A stretch of DNA of 6,770 nucleotides from Acidimicrobiaceae bacterium (GTDB lineage: Bacteria > Actinomycetota > Acidimicrobiia > Acidimicrobiales > Ilumatobacteraceae). The DNA lies in the NCBI GenBank assembly GCA_947486675.1, contig CANKUF010000041.1, positions 1 through 6,770 of the forward strand, written 5' to 3'. Below the pieces are notes generated by a model. That model worked only from the letters and a program-made list of their open reading frames with translations. It was not told the DNA's origin and searched no databases. This document shows, piece by piece, positions 1 through 6,288 of the stretch. Position 1 is the first letter of the stretch; every line of letters begins with the position of its first letter. Made by a program: the position numbers and the translations under genes.

Positions 1-420
1 AGCAATGTTGATGATGACACCAGGATTATCTTTCATGTGTTGATTCCACACCTGCGAGCACCAAAACAACGGGCCACGAAGGTTTACCTGAAACGTTTTA
101 TCGAACTGCGCTTCACTTACTCCGAGTGTCGGCCCTGCATAAGGGTTCGTTGCAGCATTATTGACAAAAATGTCGATCTTGCCAAACTGTTCAAGCGTGG
201 CGCTTACACATTTCTGAGCGAAGTCGGTGTCGCCTGCATTGCCAGCAAGGTATGAGGCACCACCACCCACAAACTTTGCCGCATCGCGCAGCGAATCTTC
301 TTTTCTGGAAGTGAGCATCACTTGCGCACCAGAATCTGCATACGACTTGGCAATGGCTAGCCCGATACCACGTGATCCACCGGTGATGAGGGCAACTTTT
401 CCTGCGAGCGAAATGTCCAT
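1..420 (-). CDS. Short-chain dehydrogenase/reductase (SDR), 3' end cut by window edge
   Basis: The reverse strand from an ATG at 420 reads 140 open codons to the left edge, so only the N-terminal half is visible. It is a classical SDR: the nucleotide-binding loop TGGSRGIG is at residues 13-20, the NNAA motif (family NNAG) is at 87-90 and the structural/catalytic Asn of 'QVNL' is at 113. The catalytic Ser and YxxxK lie beyond the edge. Arg17 in the glycine loop and the basic pair Arg39-Lys40 after the second strand suggest NADP(H) rather than NAD(H); this is inference from family rules. The substrate cannot be told. The family's usual length is about 250 residues, so around 110 are missing. 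The start follows the CNNM stop by 17 bases, has no clear Shine-Dalgarno sequence, and lies in the same direction, so it is probably the distal gene of the same transcript. The 'NNAATNPYAGP' stretch resembles SDRs common in actinobacteria. Confidence 0.93.
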   Translation of the reverse strand, partial: MDISLAGKVALITGGSRGIGLAIAKSYADSGAQVMLTSRKEDSLRDAAKFVGGGASYLAGNAGDTDFAQKCVSATLEQFGKIDIFVNNAATNPYAGPTLGVSEAQFDKTFQVNLRGPLFWCSQVWNQHMKDNPGVIINIA

Positions 421-437
421 TCGCCCGACGATAGCCG

Positions 438-1718
438 TTACGGCGTAATGGCGCTGATGCGTACTTGCTGAATACGGCGACCGTCAAGAGTCTCGGTACT
501 AATGCGCCATCCGTCGAAGTCGACTGATTCGCCCTGAACAGGAACGTGGCCCAGCATTCCAAAAATGAAACCGCCAATGGTGTCGTATTCCGATTCCGGA
601 ACCTTCAACTCGAGTTCATCATTAAGGCGCGAAATTGGCATAGATCCGACAACGATGTAGTCACCATTTGCAAGAGTTTGCAACGAAAGGTCTTCATCAT
701 CATGTTCGTCAACAATTTCTCCAACGAGTTCTTCCAAGCAATCTTCAAGAGTCGCAAGGCCAACAATGATTCCGTATTCATCGGCAACCATGACCATGTG
801 GAATTTCTTGGCTTGCATGCTGCGCATGAGGTCGGCGACCAGTTTGTTTTCTGGAACAACTTCAACTTCGCGAATCAGTCCGGTAATTGGTGAATTTCCA
901 TTGCCCTTACGTTCAGCGATAACGAGGTCTTTGACGTACACAATGCCAACAACGTCGTCCACATCGTCATCATCTTTGCGTAACACGGGAAGTCGGCTGA
1001 AGCCGTCTTCCACTGCTTTATCAAGAGCCTGTGTAATGGTGAGATCGCTATCGATAAACATTGCATCAGGTCGTGGAACCATGATTTCGCGCACGACCGT
1101 GTCGCCAAATTCAATAATGGACTCAATCAACTCGCGCTCTTCGTGCTCGATCACGCTTTCTTGAGCTGCTGCTTCAACTATTCCCAAGAACTCTTGCTCG
1201 CCAATGAACGGTCCTTGTTTTAACCCCTCGCCCTTCACGATGACGTTGGTCAGCTTGATGAGCACGGTTGATGCGGCGCGCAATGGCCAAAAACGCACAA
1301 GCAATGAAATTGGGCCAGCGGTCGCTGTTGCTCCACGAACAGGGTTGAGCAACGCATACGTCTTCGGAACTGCTTCGGCAAGAACAAAGAACAGCATCAC
1401 GTTGATAATCACACCAACAGCAACACCAGCAGGCCCAAACAATCGGCCTGACACGATTCCCATCAGCGTTGCCTGCACGGTTTGACAGACATTCACCGTA
1501 AGCAATAACGGATTCACCCACATGGTTGGTTCAGCGGCGAGGCGAACCAACGCCTTGCCCGACTTGGCTCCCTTTTCCGCAAGTGCAGCGGCACGTGGTT
1601 TCGTCAATTGCGACAGGCTCATTTCGGCGAGTGAGAGAAAGATGAGGATCACAAGAATGAGCCCGATGCCGGCAAGCATCCAATAATCAACAGCCGTTGG
1701 CGTTTGGGCAAACATCAT
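438..1718 (-). CDS. CNNM/CorC family membrane protein with DUF21, paired CBS and CorC_HlyC domains
   Basis: This integral membrane protein has 426 residues, a normal length for the family. Order of parts: an N-terminal DUF21 region with about four hydrophobic segments (roughly 12-31, 68-90, 98-121, 131-158) carrying the 'SLAEMSLSQ' and 'EAVPKTYA' signatures; a linker with the family hallmark 'ELIESIIEFGDTVVREIMVPR' split across residues 196-216; a CBS pair (about 215-340) ending in 'ADEYGIIVGLATLEDCLEEL' and 'VGEIVDEHD'; and a C-terminal CorC_HlyC domain (about 350-424). Relatives are linked to Mg2+ efflux or homeostasis, with CBS domains sensing Mg-ATP; the old name 'hemolysin' is misleading. 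Function here is inferred. The start was chosen at ATG 1718 because it overlaps the ybeY stop as ATGA and has AGGAGA ten bases upstream; a second ATG follows at once. The longer open frame from 1772 would only add residues encoded inside ybeY. An acidic run, KDDDDVDD (248-255), interrupts the first CBS domain. Confidence 0.95.
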   Translation of the reverse strand: MMFAQTPTAVDYWMLAGIGLILVILIFLSLAEMSLSQLTKPRAAALAEKGAKSGKALVRLAAEPTMWVNPLLLTVNVCQTVQATLMGIVSGRLFGPAGVAVGVIINVMLFFVLAEAVPKTYALLNPVRGATATAGPISLLVRFWPLRAASTVLIKLTNVIVKGEGLKQGPFIGEQEFLGIVEAAAQESVIEHEERELIESIIEFGDTVVREIMVPRPDAMFIDSDLTITQALDKAVEDGFSRLPVLRKDDDDVDDVVGIVYVKDLVIAERKGNGNSPITGLIREVEVVPENKLVADLMRSMQAKKFHMVMVADEYGIIVGLATLEDCLEELVGEIVDEHDDEDLSLQTLANGDYIVVGSMPISRLNDELELKVPESEYDTIGGFIFGMLGHVPVQGESVDFDGWRISTETLDGRRIQQVRISAITP

Positions 1719-2317
1719 TTCGCTTCTATCTCCTGAATATGTCGGAACTTCTCTGGCGCGGCGTGACCCCAATGAAAAGCCTCGAGGTGTTTTCGCTCAA
1801 GCGCGTGCATGGCGGCCTCTGCCTCTGGGTTGTCATGGTCATTACCAAGCACGTGCAAAATTCCGTGCACCAACAGCAAGGCAAGTTCGTCATCAATGGT
1901 TCCTGCATGACGTGGAGCCTGTGCAACTGCCACACTCGGGCATATAACGACATCACCAAGAAGCAAAGGTAATTCAGCAATATCTAATGGGGCAGGCTCA
2001 GGAGATTTTGACATTGCTGCAGGGCCAGGTGTGCGCGTCGCCTCAACTGCATCAAGCGGGAATGAAAGCACGTCTGTTGCATACGACTGGCCCATGTATT
2101 GCGTATTCAACTCGGTCATGGTTGATGCATCAATGAACATCACCGTCATCTCGGTTAAGCCCTTCACACCCTCTGCGCGCAAAACATCTAGTGCCAAGTT
2201 CTGCCAACGTGCAAGATCAATTTCGAGATCTTGCTGTTCATCTGCCATAAACACTTCTGGCTCACCATCGCCACCGACGCGACGAGGTTTTGAAACTCCG
2301 GGACGCGATTCAGCCAT
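1715..2317 (-). CDS. ybeY: Endoribonuclease YbeY, rRNA maturation factor
   Basis: YbeY is a zinc-dependent single-strand endoribonuclease that acts in the cytoplasm in 16S rRNA 3'-end processing and late 70S quality control. The zinc motif HxxxHxxGxxH is intact as H151, H155 and H161 ('HGILHVLGNDH'). The conserved 'TDVLSFPLD' is at 81-89 and 'GDVVIC' at 121-126. The ATG at 2317 was chosen (200 residues) because the first predicted strand, 'PEVFMADEQ' (20-28), precedes the next internal Met, which would truncate the fold. The open frame upstream to 2401 lies wholly inside phoH. The start overlaps the phoH stop by 8 bases (ATGGCTGA) and has no good Shine-Dalgarno sequence, so coupled re-initiation is likely. 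The protein is longer than the usual 150-180 residues, owing to a basic/Pro/Gly N-terminal tail (1-19) and a Pro/Ala-rich insertion between SFPLD and GDVV (about 90-120). Confidence 0.96.
   Translation of the reverse strand: MAESRPGVSKPRRVGGDGEPEVFMADEQQDLEIDLARWQNLALDVLRAEGVKGLTEMTVMFIDASTMTELNTQYMGQSYATDVLSFPLDAVEATRTPGPAAMSKSPEPAPLDIAELPLLLGDVVICPSVAVAQAPRHAGTIDDELALLLVHGILHVLGNDHDNPEAEAAMHALERKHLEAFHWGHAAPEKFRHIQEIEAK
1729..1734 (-). promoter_or_regulatory. Shine-Dalgarno site of the CNNM gene, inside ybeY
   Basis: The reverse strand reads AGGAGA ten bases before the ATG at 1718. It is the clearest ribosome binding site in the window and lies within the last codons of ybeY. Together with the ATGA stop/start overlap it decides the CNNM start and indicates translational coupling. 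Confidence 0.75.
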
Positions 2318-3254
2318 GGTTGGGTGTTTGCTTTTCGTAAGCAGCAACAATGTCAGCGACGATGCGATGTCGAACGACATCGGTTGCATCGAGGTGTACA
2401 AAAGTTAAATCTTTGATGCCTGTAAGCACACGCTCGACACCAAGTAGCCCGCTTCGCCCATCGGGTACGTCGACTTGAGTTGTGTCTCCGGTGACAACCA
2501 CCTTGGATCCAAAACCGATACGCGTGAGGAACATCTTCATTTGTTCTGGTGTGGTGTTTTGAGCTTCGTCCAAGATGACGAAACTGTTATTCAACGTTCG
2601 ACCACGCATGAACGCAAGTGGCGCTACTTCAACAACCTGTTTCTCAAGATAAGTCTTTGCTGTTTCTGCGCCAACCATGTCGTGCAGTGCGTCATAGAGC
2701 GGACGCAAATACGGATCAATCTTTGCGGTGAGGTCACCAGGCAAGAAACCGAGACGCTCGCCTGCTTCTACAGCGGGGCGCGTAAGGATAATTCTCTGGA
2801 CACGTTTCGTGTTAAGTGCCAGCACGGCCATCGCGACAGCAAGCCAGCTCTTACCTGTACCAGCAGGACCAATGCCAAAGGTAATGACGTTGTCTCTAAT
2901 GGCTTCAACATATTTGCGTTGACCAGATGTTTTCGCGCGAACGTTTTTACCGCTACTGGTGCGCAAAATGTCTTCAGTCAGAATCAAACTTGGTTTCTCA
3001 TTTGCCTGCACCATCACGATTGATCGCGACAGCACAGATCGATCAAGTGATTCACCTCGCTGCAACAAGGCAGTGAGCTCTTCGAACAAGCGTGAAACAA
3101 CATCGGATTGAGGTCCAGATATCGACACTTCATTGCCACGAACACGGATTGCGGCATCGGCGAATTCGGCTTCAATGAACCTCAAGTGCTCATCGCGCTC
3201 GCCAAGGAGTCCGCTCATCAGATGTGCTCCGGGCACAACAAACGTGACTGCCAT
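2310..3254 (-). CDS. phoH: PhoH family ATPase (PhoH-like/YbeZ), partner of YbeY
   Basis: This 314-residue protein has the standard PhoH architecture. A small N-terminal KH-like RNA-binding region (about 20-65) is followed by a P-loop NTPase of the superfamily I helicase-like type. Walker A is GPAGTGKS (129-136), Walker B is VILDE followed by AQNTT (226-234), and a third motif, 'TGDTTQVDVP' (255-264), carries the sensor residues. 'TRPAVEAGERLGFLPGD' (158-174) is a strong family signature. Relatives bind and hydrolyse ATP and associate with YbeY in RNA and ribosome metabolism; the exact reaction is not settled, and the phosphate-starvation name comes from E. coli PhoH. The start at 3254 has GGGGG as a plausible Shine-Dalgarno sequence a few bases upstream (3259-3263). 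It lies 30 bases after the GNAT-like gene and overlaps ybeY by 8 bases, so it sits in the middle of the likely operon. Confidence 0.96.
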   Translation of the reverse strand: MAVTFVVPGAHLMSGLLGERDEHLRFIEAEFADAAIRVRGNEVSISGPQSDVVSRLFEELTALLQRGESLDRSVLSRSIVMVQANEKPSLILTEDILRTSSGKNVRAKTSGQRKYVEAIRDNVITFGIGPAGTGKSWLAVAMAVLALNTKRVQRIILTRPAVEAGERLGFLPGDLTAKIDPYLRPLYDALHDMVGAETAKTYLEKQVVEVAPLAFMRGRTLNNSFVILDEAQNTTPEQMKMFLTRIGFGSKVVVTGDTTQVDVPDGRSGLLGVERVLTGIKDLTFVHLDATDVVRHRIVADIVAAYEKQTPNHG

Positions 3255-3284
3255 ATCGCCCCCAAATCTAGCGGGGTTTACTGG

Positions 3285-3893
3285 CTAAAGAGTTGCGTCC
3301 GAATACGAACTCGGTGCCTGTTTGCTGGTTTCCTGCTCGTGCACCAGTGCTGGCGAGAAATCGAGTGCGTAATACCTCTGGACGGTGAGAGGAATCAATT
3401 GAGCGCCGCCAACCTGACGCGCCATTCTGAACATCAGTTCTGCTGCACCACCCTGCTCATTGGGTTGATTCGACTCCGGCATGTCGAACACCAATAACGA
3501 ACCTTCGCGCGCTTCAACAGCCATTGCCTGCCGAGCCATAAACATGCTGACACCCTTCGTTGCATATGAAGGGTCAACGACTGCCCACACCACGTAATGC
3601 ACTTTGTTGGTTGCAAATTGCTGAGGGTAGGACTTTTTGAAATAGTGCTCGCTTAGCCAGCGAGTGCGACGAACATCGGTTGCAATCATCGTCATCGCAA
3701 CGGGCATGTTGTCTTCCCACACAACCCAACAACGATTTGTAGTATCCGAAAGCTGATCGTTGAATTCAAGCCGATCGAGCATTTCGTGTGTTACCGCTTC
3801 TTCGGCTGTACGCGCGTACGAACGGGTATACAGCGTCCACAACTGGTCCTTGAGCACCGCATCGGTGACTGGAGAGTGGCGGGTAACGAACAT
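3285..3893 (-). CDS. GNAT-like hypothetical protein at the head of the phoH-ybeY set
   Basis: This is a predicted soluble protein of 202 residues. Its central part looks like a diverged GNAT (acyl-CoA N-acyltransferase) fold: an N-terminal helix 'LKDQLWTLYTRSYART' (14-29), strands around 'CWVVWEDNMPVAMTMIATDV' (55-74), strand 'VHYVVWAVVDP' (98-108) followed by 'SYATKGVSMFMARQAMA', where the acetyl-CoA loop should be, and a late strand 'SLLVFDMPES' (132-141). The canonical Q/RxxGxG/A is not clear: only 'ATKGVS' is present, so catalysis is uncertain. The substrate is unknown. The ATG at 3893 was chosen because GGAG lies nine bases upstream (3903-3906) and the fold begins just after it. Longer starts at 3947 or 4103 lack a ribosome site and would run into the divergent gene. 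Thirty bases separate it from phoH, so co-transcription is likely. The C-terminal tail (186-202) is polar and probably disordered. Confidence 0.72.
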   Translation of the reverse strand: MFVTRHSPVTDAVLKDQLWTLYTRSYARTAEEAVTHEMLDRLEFNDQLSDTTNRCWVVWEDNMPVAMTMIATDVRRTRWLSEHYFKKSYPQQFATNKVHYVVWAVVDPSYATKGVSMFMARQAMAVEAREGSLLVFDMPESNQPNEQGGAAELMFRMARQVGGAQLIPLTVQRYYALDFSPALVHEQETSKQAPSSYSDATL

Positions 3894-3909
3894 TTTGGGG
3901 AACTCCAAA
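3894..3909 (-). promoter_or_regulatory. Ribosome site of the GNAT-like gene within a small inverted repeat
   Basis: On the reverse strand TTTGG and CCAAA form a 5-bp stem with a 6-base loop directly before the ATG at 3893. The GGAG ribosome site (3903-3906) has its first two bases in the stem and the rest in the loop. The pairing is weak, but together with the adjacent hairpin it could modulate initiation. The ribosome-site call is more secure than the structure. Confidence 0.4.
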
Positions 3910-3912
3910 CAG

Positions 3913-3926
3913 GCCGCAAATGCGGC
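3913..3926. repeat. Short inverted repeat GCCGC-AAAT-GCGGC in the GNAT-gene leader
   Basis: A perfect 5-bp stem (3913-3917 with 3922-3926) with a 4-base loop, extended by one possible G-U pair. It lies just upstream of the GNAT gene's ribosome site and could be an RNA hairpin in the leader or an operator half-site pair. There is no U-tract, so it is not a terminator. Confidence 0.5.
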
Positions 3927-3999
3927 TAAGGGTTCTCCGCCCTGCATCCAAAGTAACCCATCCTCAGTGCACGAAAAGGGATGCTGTACCGTTTGCCAA

Positions 4000-6288
4000 G
4001 TGAATTCTGCGCCTATTTCACGCCTTTCTTGGGGCTTAACTGGCGTCGGCTTGGCATTGTCAATTGCGGTCGCCACCAGCGAATCACAGTCCTTCAGTAA
4101 CACCGCCTACCTCATTGCCACAGTTCAGGTGATGGTGTTTGTTGGAATCTCTGCCAAATTCAATAAACCCGACAAAGTGTTGTGGCCCGCTCTGTTCATC
4201 ATTGCCGCGGCTTCCTCGACTGCACAGATTTTGGATGACCAATTCGCAAATGTGAATTTGCAAGCAGTTCCCGAGTCGTTGTTCTTGCTTGTGCAAGTCA
4301 CGCTGGCACTTGGTTTACTACTGATTATCCGCCGTCGTATCGGTAACGACCCGATGAGCGTTCTTGGTGACGGCCTCATCGTTGCACTCGGTGCATGGTT
4401 CCTCATTTGGGTGGTGTTTTTGCAGCCGTCTTTTGAATCGGATACATCTGTTGTATTGGTGACCGGTATACAAGGTGCCACTCTTGCAATAAGCACCATT
4501 GTGTTGTTCTCTCTCGCAACTTTGCTATTCGGCGACGCAGCACGCACACCTGCCGTGTGGCTCATTGCATTTGCCATCACATTTACGCTTCTCGGCGATT
4601 TCCTGTATGCCGCAAATGATTCTGGTCGAGTGCAAATAGCAACGCAATACATCAATGCTTCGTACGTGTTCTGCTTGTTTCTGTGCTCAGCTGCATTCGT
4701 GCATCAAAGCATTTCAACGATTACTGAGCATGGCGCTGCCCGTACTCAGCGACCACTTCTTGGCCGGCTCATTACAACTACTGCTGCTCTCACCATTCCA
4801 GTTGTCGTTCTTGCTCTCACAGAAGCTGCAGATCAAACAGACCGAGTTGTGCGAGCAGTATCTGTTTTCGTTCTATCCATTGCCGTCACGGCCCGAGTCA
4901 TTCACGCTGTTCGCGCCAATGCATCTACTCAGCGTTCACTCCTCCATTCAGCGCAAACGGATGCTCTTACTGGATTGCCAAATAGAAGTCTCATGTTGAC
5001 CCATGTAAGTGCTGCCCTGGAATTCGCCGAACAAGACCAGCGCCATCCATCAGTGTTATTCATTGACGTAGACCGATTTAAAAACATCAATGACTCGCTC
5101 GGGCATCAAGCTGGTGACAACGTACTTGTAGCTGTTGCGCAACGGTTACGTAATGCGCTGCCAGAACGGTGCATTGTTGGCCGTATTTCGGGAGATGAAT
5201 TTGTCATCTTGGACCCAGGTACTCGCGGTGCGAGTGATGCCATGATCGTTGCTGACAAAATTCTTGCCAGCTTCAACGAACCTCTCTCGCTTCGCCAAGG
5301 CGATGTGTTTGTGTCCACCAGCATCGGTGTTGCCACTTTTCAAAAGCACATTTCATCTGGCGCAGACGACCTGCTTCGCCATGCAGATACCGCGATGTAT
5401 CGAGCCAAAGATGCGGGTCGAAACTGCGTAGCCATATTTGACGAAACGATGCTTGAGCGGGTCACACAACGATTAGCCGTTGAAACCGCGTTATACCGAG
5501 CACTTGAGCGCAGAGAATTACGCCTAGTTCACCAACCTATAGTCGACATTGAACTTGGGGACGTAGTTGGTTTTGAAGCACTCATGCGCTGGACACGCGA
5601 CGATGGCAGCATCATTTCGCCTGCAGAATTCATTCCCATTGCAGAAGAAACCGGAACCATCGTTCCAATCGGTGCTTGGGCATTGCTTGAAGCACTCACC
5701 CACTTGCGCGGCTGGATTAACGAAGGTATTTGTAGCCGCGAGGCAACGATGTCGGTGAACGTAAGCCCACGCCAACTACACGACCCAAACTTTGTGCCAG
5801 TAGTTCATGAAGCACTGCAACGTTCGCACATAGCGCCCGATCAGTTGTGGCTTGAAATAACCGAAGGCGTGATGATCGCACAGCCAGAACAAGCACTTGA
5901 AGCACTGACCAGACTGTGTGCGCTTGGCGTGCGCGTTGCAATTGACGACTTCGGAACGGGATATTCATCACTCTCGCTGTTGCAAAAGTTTCCGATTCAA
6001 CGTCTAAAGATTGATCGTTCATTCGTTAACGGTGTTGCCGATGATCTGAGCGCGCGATCACTGGTGCGCACCATTATTGCCATGGGTGACTCACTCGGTC
6101 TTGACATGGTTGCTGAAGGTGTTGAAAGTGTTCGACAACTACAAGCGCTTGCTGAATTACGTTGCGCCAAAGCCCAGGGATACCTCATCAGTCACCCAGT
6201 TGCACCAGAGTCAATGGGTGCAACTGTTGCGTCACTCACACAATTCGGTGAGTGGTCAAAGCTTCGCGGCCGCACACCGCGCGTGTAA
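4000..6288 (+). CDS. Membrane-anchored GGDEF-EAL c-di-GMP enzyme (cyclase/phosphodiesterase)
   Basis: The protein is about 762 residues from GTG 4000. Residues 10-303 hold about ten hydrophobic helices (near 10-25, 34-51, 60-76, 92-110, 123-141, 153-176, 185-206, 216-236, 256-273, 284-303), a membrane sensor I cannot assign to a named MASE type. GGDEF domain (about 318-480): 'DALTGLPNR' at 321-329, metal Asp356, base-contacting Asn364 and Asp373, and active-site SGDEF at 397-401. The RxxD inhibitory site is absent (PERC at 388-391). EAL domain (about 495-745): EAL at 526-528, N587, E619, D649-D650, K670, E706 and Q726 are all present, so phosphodiesterase activity is expected. It may make and/or degrade c-di-GMP at the inner face of the membrane. 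GTG 4000 was chosen because it places a short Arg-containing head before the first helix. The frame is open back to ATG 3760, but that part is antisense to the GNAT-like gene. No Shine-Dalgarno sequence is visible, so the start is uncertain. Confidence 0.92.
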   Translation: MNSAPISRLSWGLTGVGLALSIAVATSESQSFSNTAYLIATVQVMVFVGISAKFNKPDKVLWPALFIIAAASSTAQILDDQFANVNLQAVPESLFLLVQVTLALGLLLIIRRRIGNDPMSVLGDGLIVALGAWFLIWVVFLQPSFESDTSVVLVTGIQGATLAISTIVLFSLATLLFGDAARTPAVWLIAFAITFTLLGDFLYAANDSGRVQIATQYINASYVFCLFLCSAAFVHQSISTITEHGAARTQRPLLGRLITTTAALTIPVVVLALTEAADQTDRVVRAVSVFVLSIAVTARVIHAVRANASTQRSLLHSAQTDALTGLPNRSLMLTHVSAALEFAEQDQRHPSVLFIDVDRFKNINDSLGHQAGDNVLVAVAQRLRNALPERCIVGRISGDEFVILDPGTRGASDAMIVADKILASFNEPLSLRQGDVFVSTSIGVATFQKHISSGADDLLRHADTAMYRAKDAGRNCVAIFDETMLERVTQRLAVETALYRALERRELRLVHQPIVDIELGDVVGFEALMRWTRDDGSIISPAEFIPIAEETGTIVPIGAWALLEALTHLRGWINEGICSREATMSVNVSPRQLHDPNFVPVVHEALQRSHIAPDQLWLEITEGVMIAQPEQALEALTRLCALGVRVAIDDFGTGYSSLSLLQKFPIQRLKIDRSFVNGVADDLSARSLVRTIIAMGDSLGLDMVAEGVESVRQLQALAELRCAKAQGYLISHPVAPESMGATVASLTQFGEWSKLRGRTPRV

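Larger units (their letters stand above)
3894..3999. promoter_or_regulatory. Divergent intergenic region with presumed promoters for both directions
   Basis: These 106 bases are the only substantial non-coding gap. They separate the minus-strand GNAT/phoH/ybeY set from the plus-strand GGDEF-EAL gene, so promoters for both should lie here or extend into the neighbouring coding ends. No strong consensus boxes are visible. On the minus strand TACTTT (3950-3955) fits the loose TAnnnT -10 pattern but has no good -35. On the plus strand I see no convincing box and no Shine-Dalgarno sequence at proper spacing before the GTG at 4000. Two small hairpins occupy the GNAT-side leader. The assignment rests on gene arrangement. 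Confidence 0.5.

Noticed and set aside
191..577. Minus-strand open frame of 128 codons across the CNNM/SDR junction
   Set aside because: It is out of frame with both the CNNM C-terminus and the SDR Rossmann fold, which account for the region; the Trp/Cys/Arg/His-rich composition is not protein-like.
2475..3023. Plus-strand open frame of 182 codons opposite phoH
   Set aside because: phoH is certain on the other strand (Walker A and B present); this frame is Cys/His-rich with no domain, as expected for an antisense shadow.
3255..3284. CCCC/GGGG pairing around the phoH ribosome site as a regulatory hairpin
   Set aside because: It has only four pairs with a nine-base loop; the longer-looking AAACCCC/GGGG match is not a true inverted repeat.
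2402..3893. CRISPR, tandem repeats or mobile-element ends among the minus-strand genes
   Set aside because: No direct repeats with spacers, terminal inverted repeats, transposase motifs or target duplications were seen here or elsewhere in the window.
3760..3999. N-terminal extension of the GGDEF-EAL gene from ATG 3760 (80 more residues)
   Set aside because: The added sequence is polar, Ser/Cys-rich and antisense to well-formed GNAT-like protein sequence, with no domain before the first membrane helix.
4125..4655. Minus-strand open frame of 176 codons inside the GGDEF-EAL gene
   Set aside because: It is antisense to the membrane-helix coding region, has low-complexity Ser/Thr/Asn/Arg composition and no recognisable domain, so it is a shadow frame.
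5573..5912. GAAGCACT repeated four times in the EAL domain
   Set aside because: These are Glu-Ala-Leu codons in helices and in the EAL motif itself; only the first is the catalytic EAL, and the repetition reflects codon choice and helix composition.
6265..6281. CGCGG/CCGCG hairpin near the end of the GGDEF-EAL gene as an intrinsic terminator
   Set aside because: The stem is only 5 bp, lies within coding sequence and has no T-tract on either strand.
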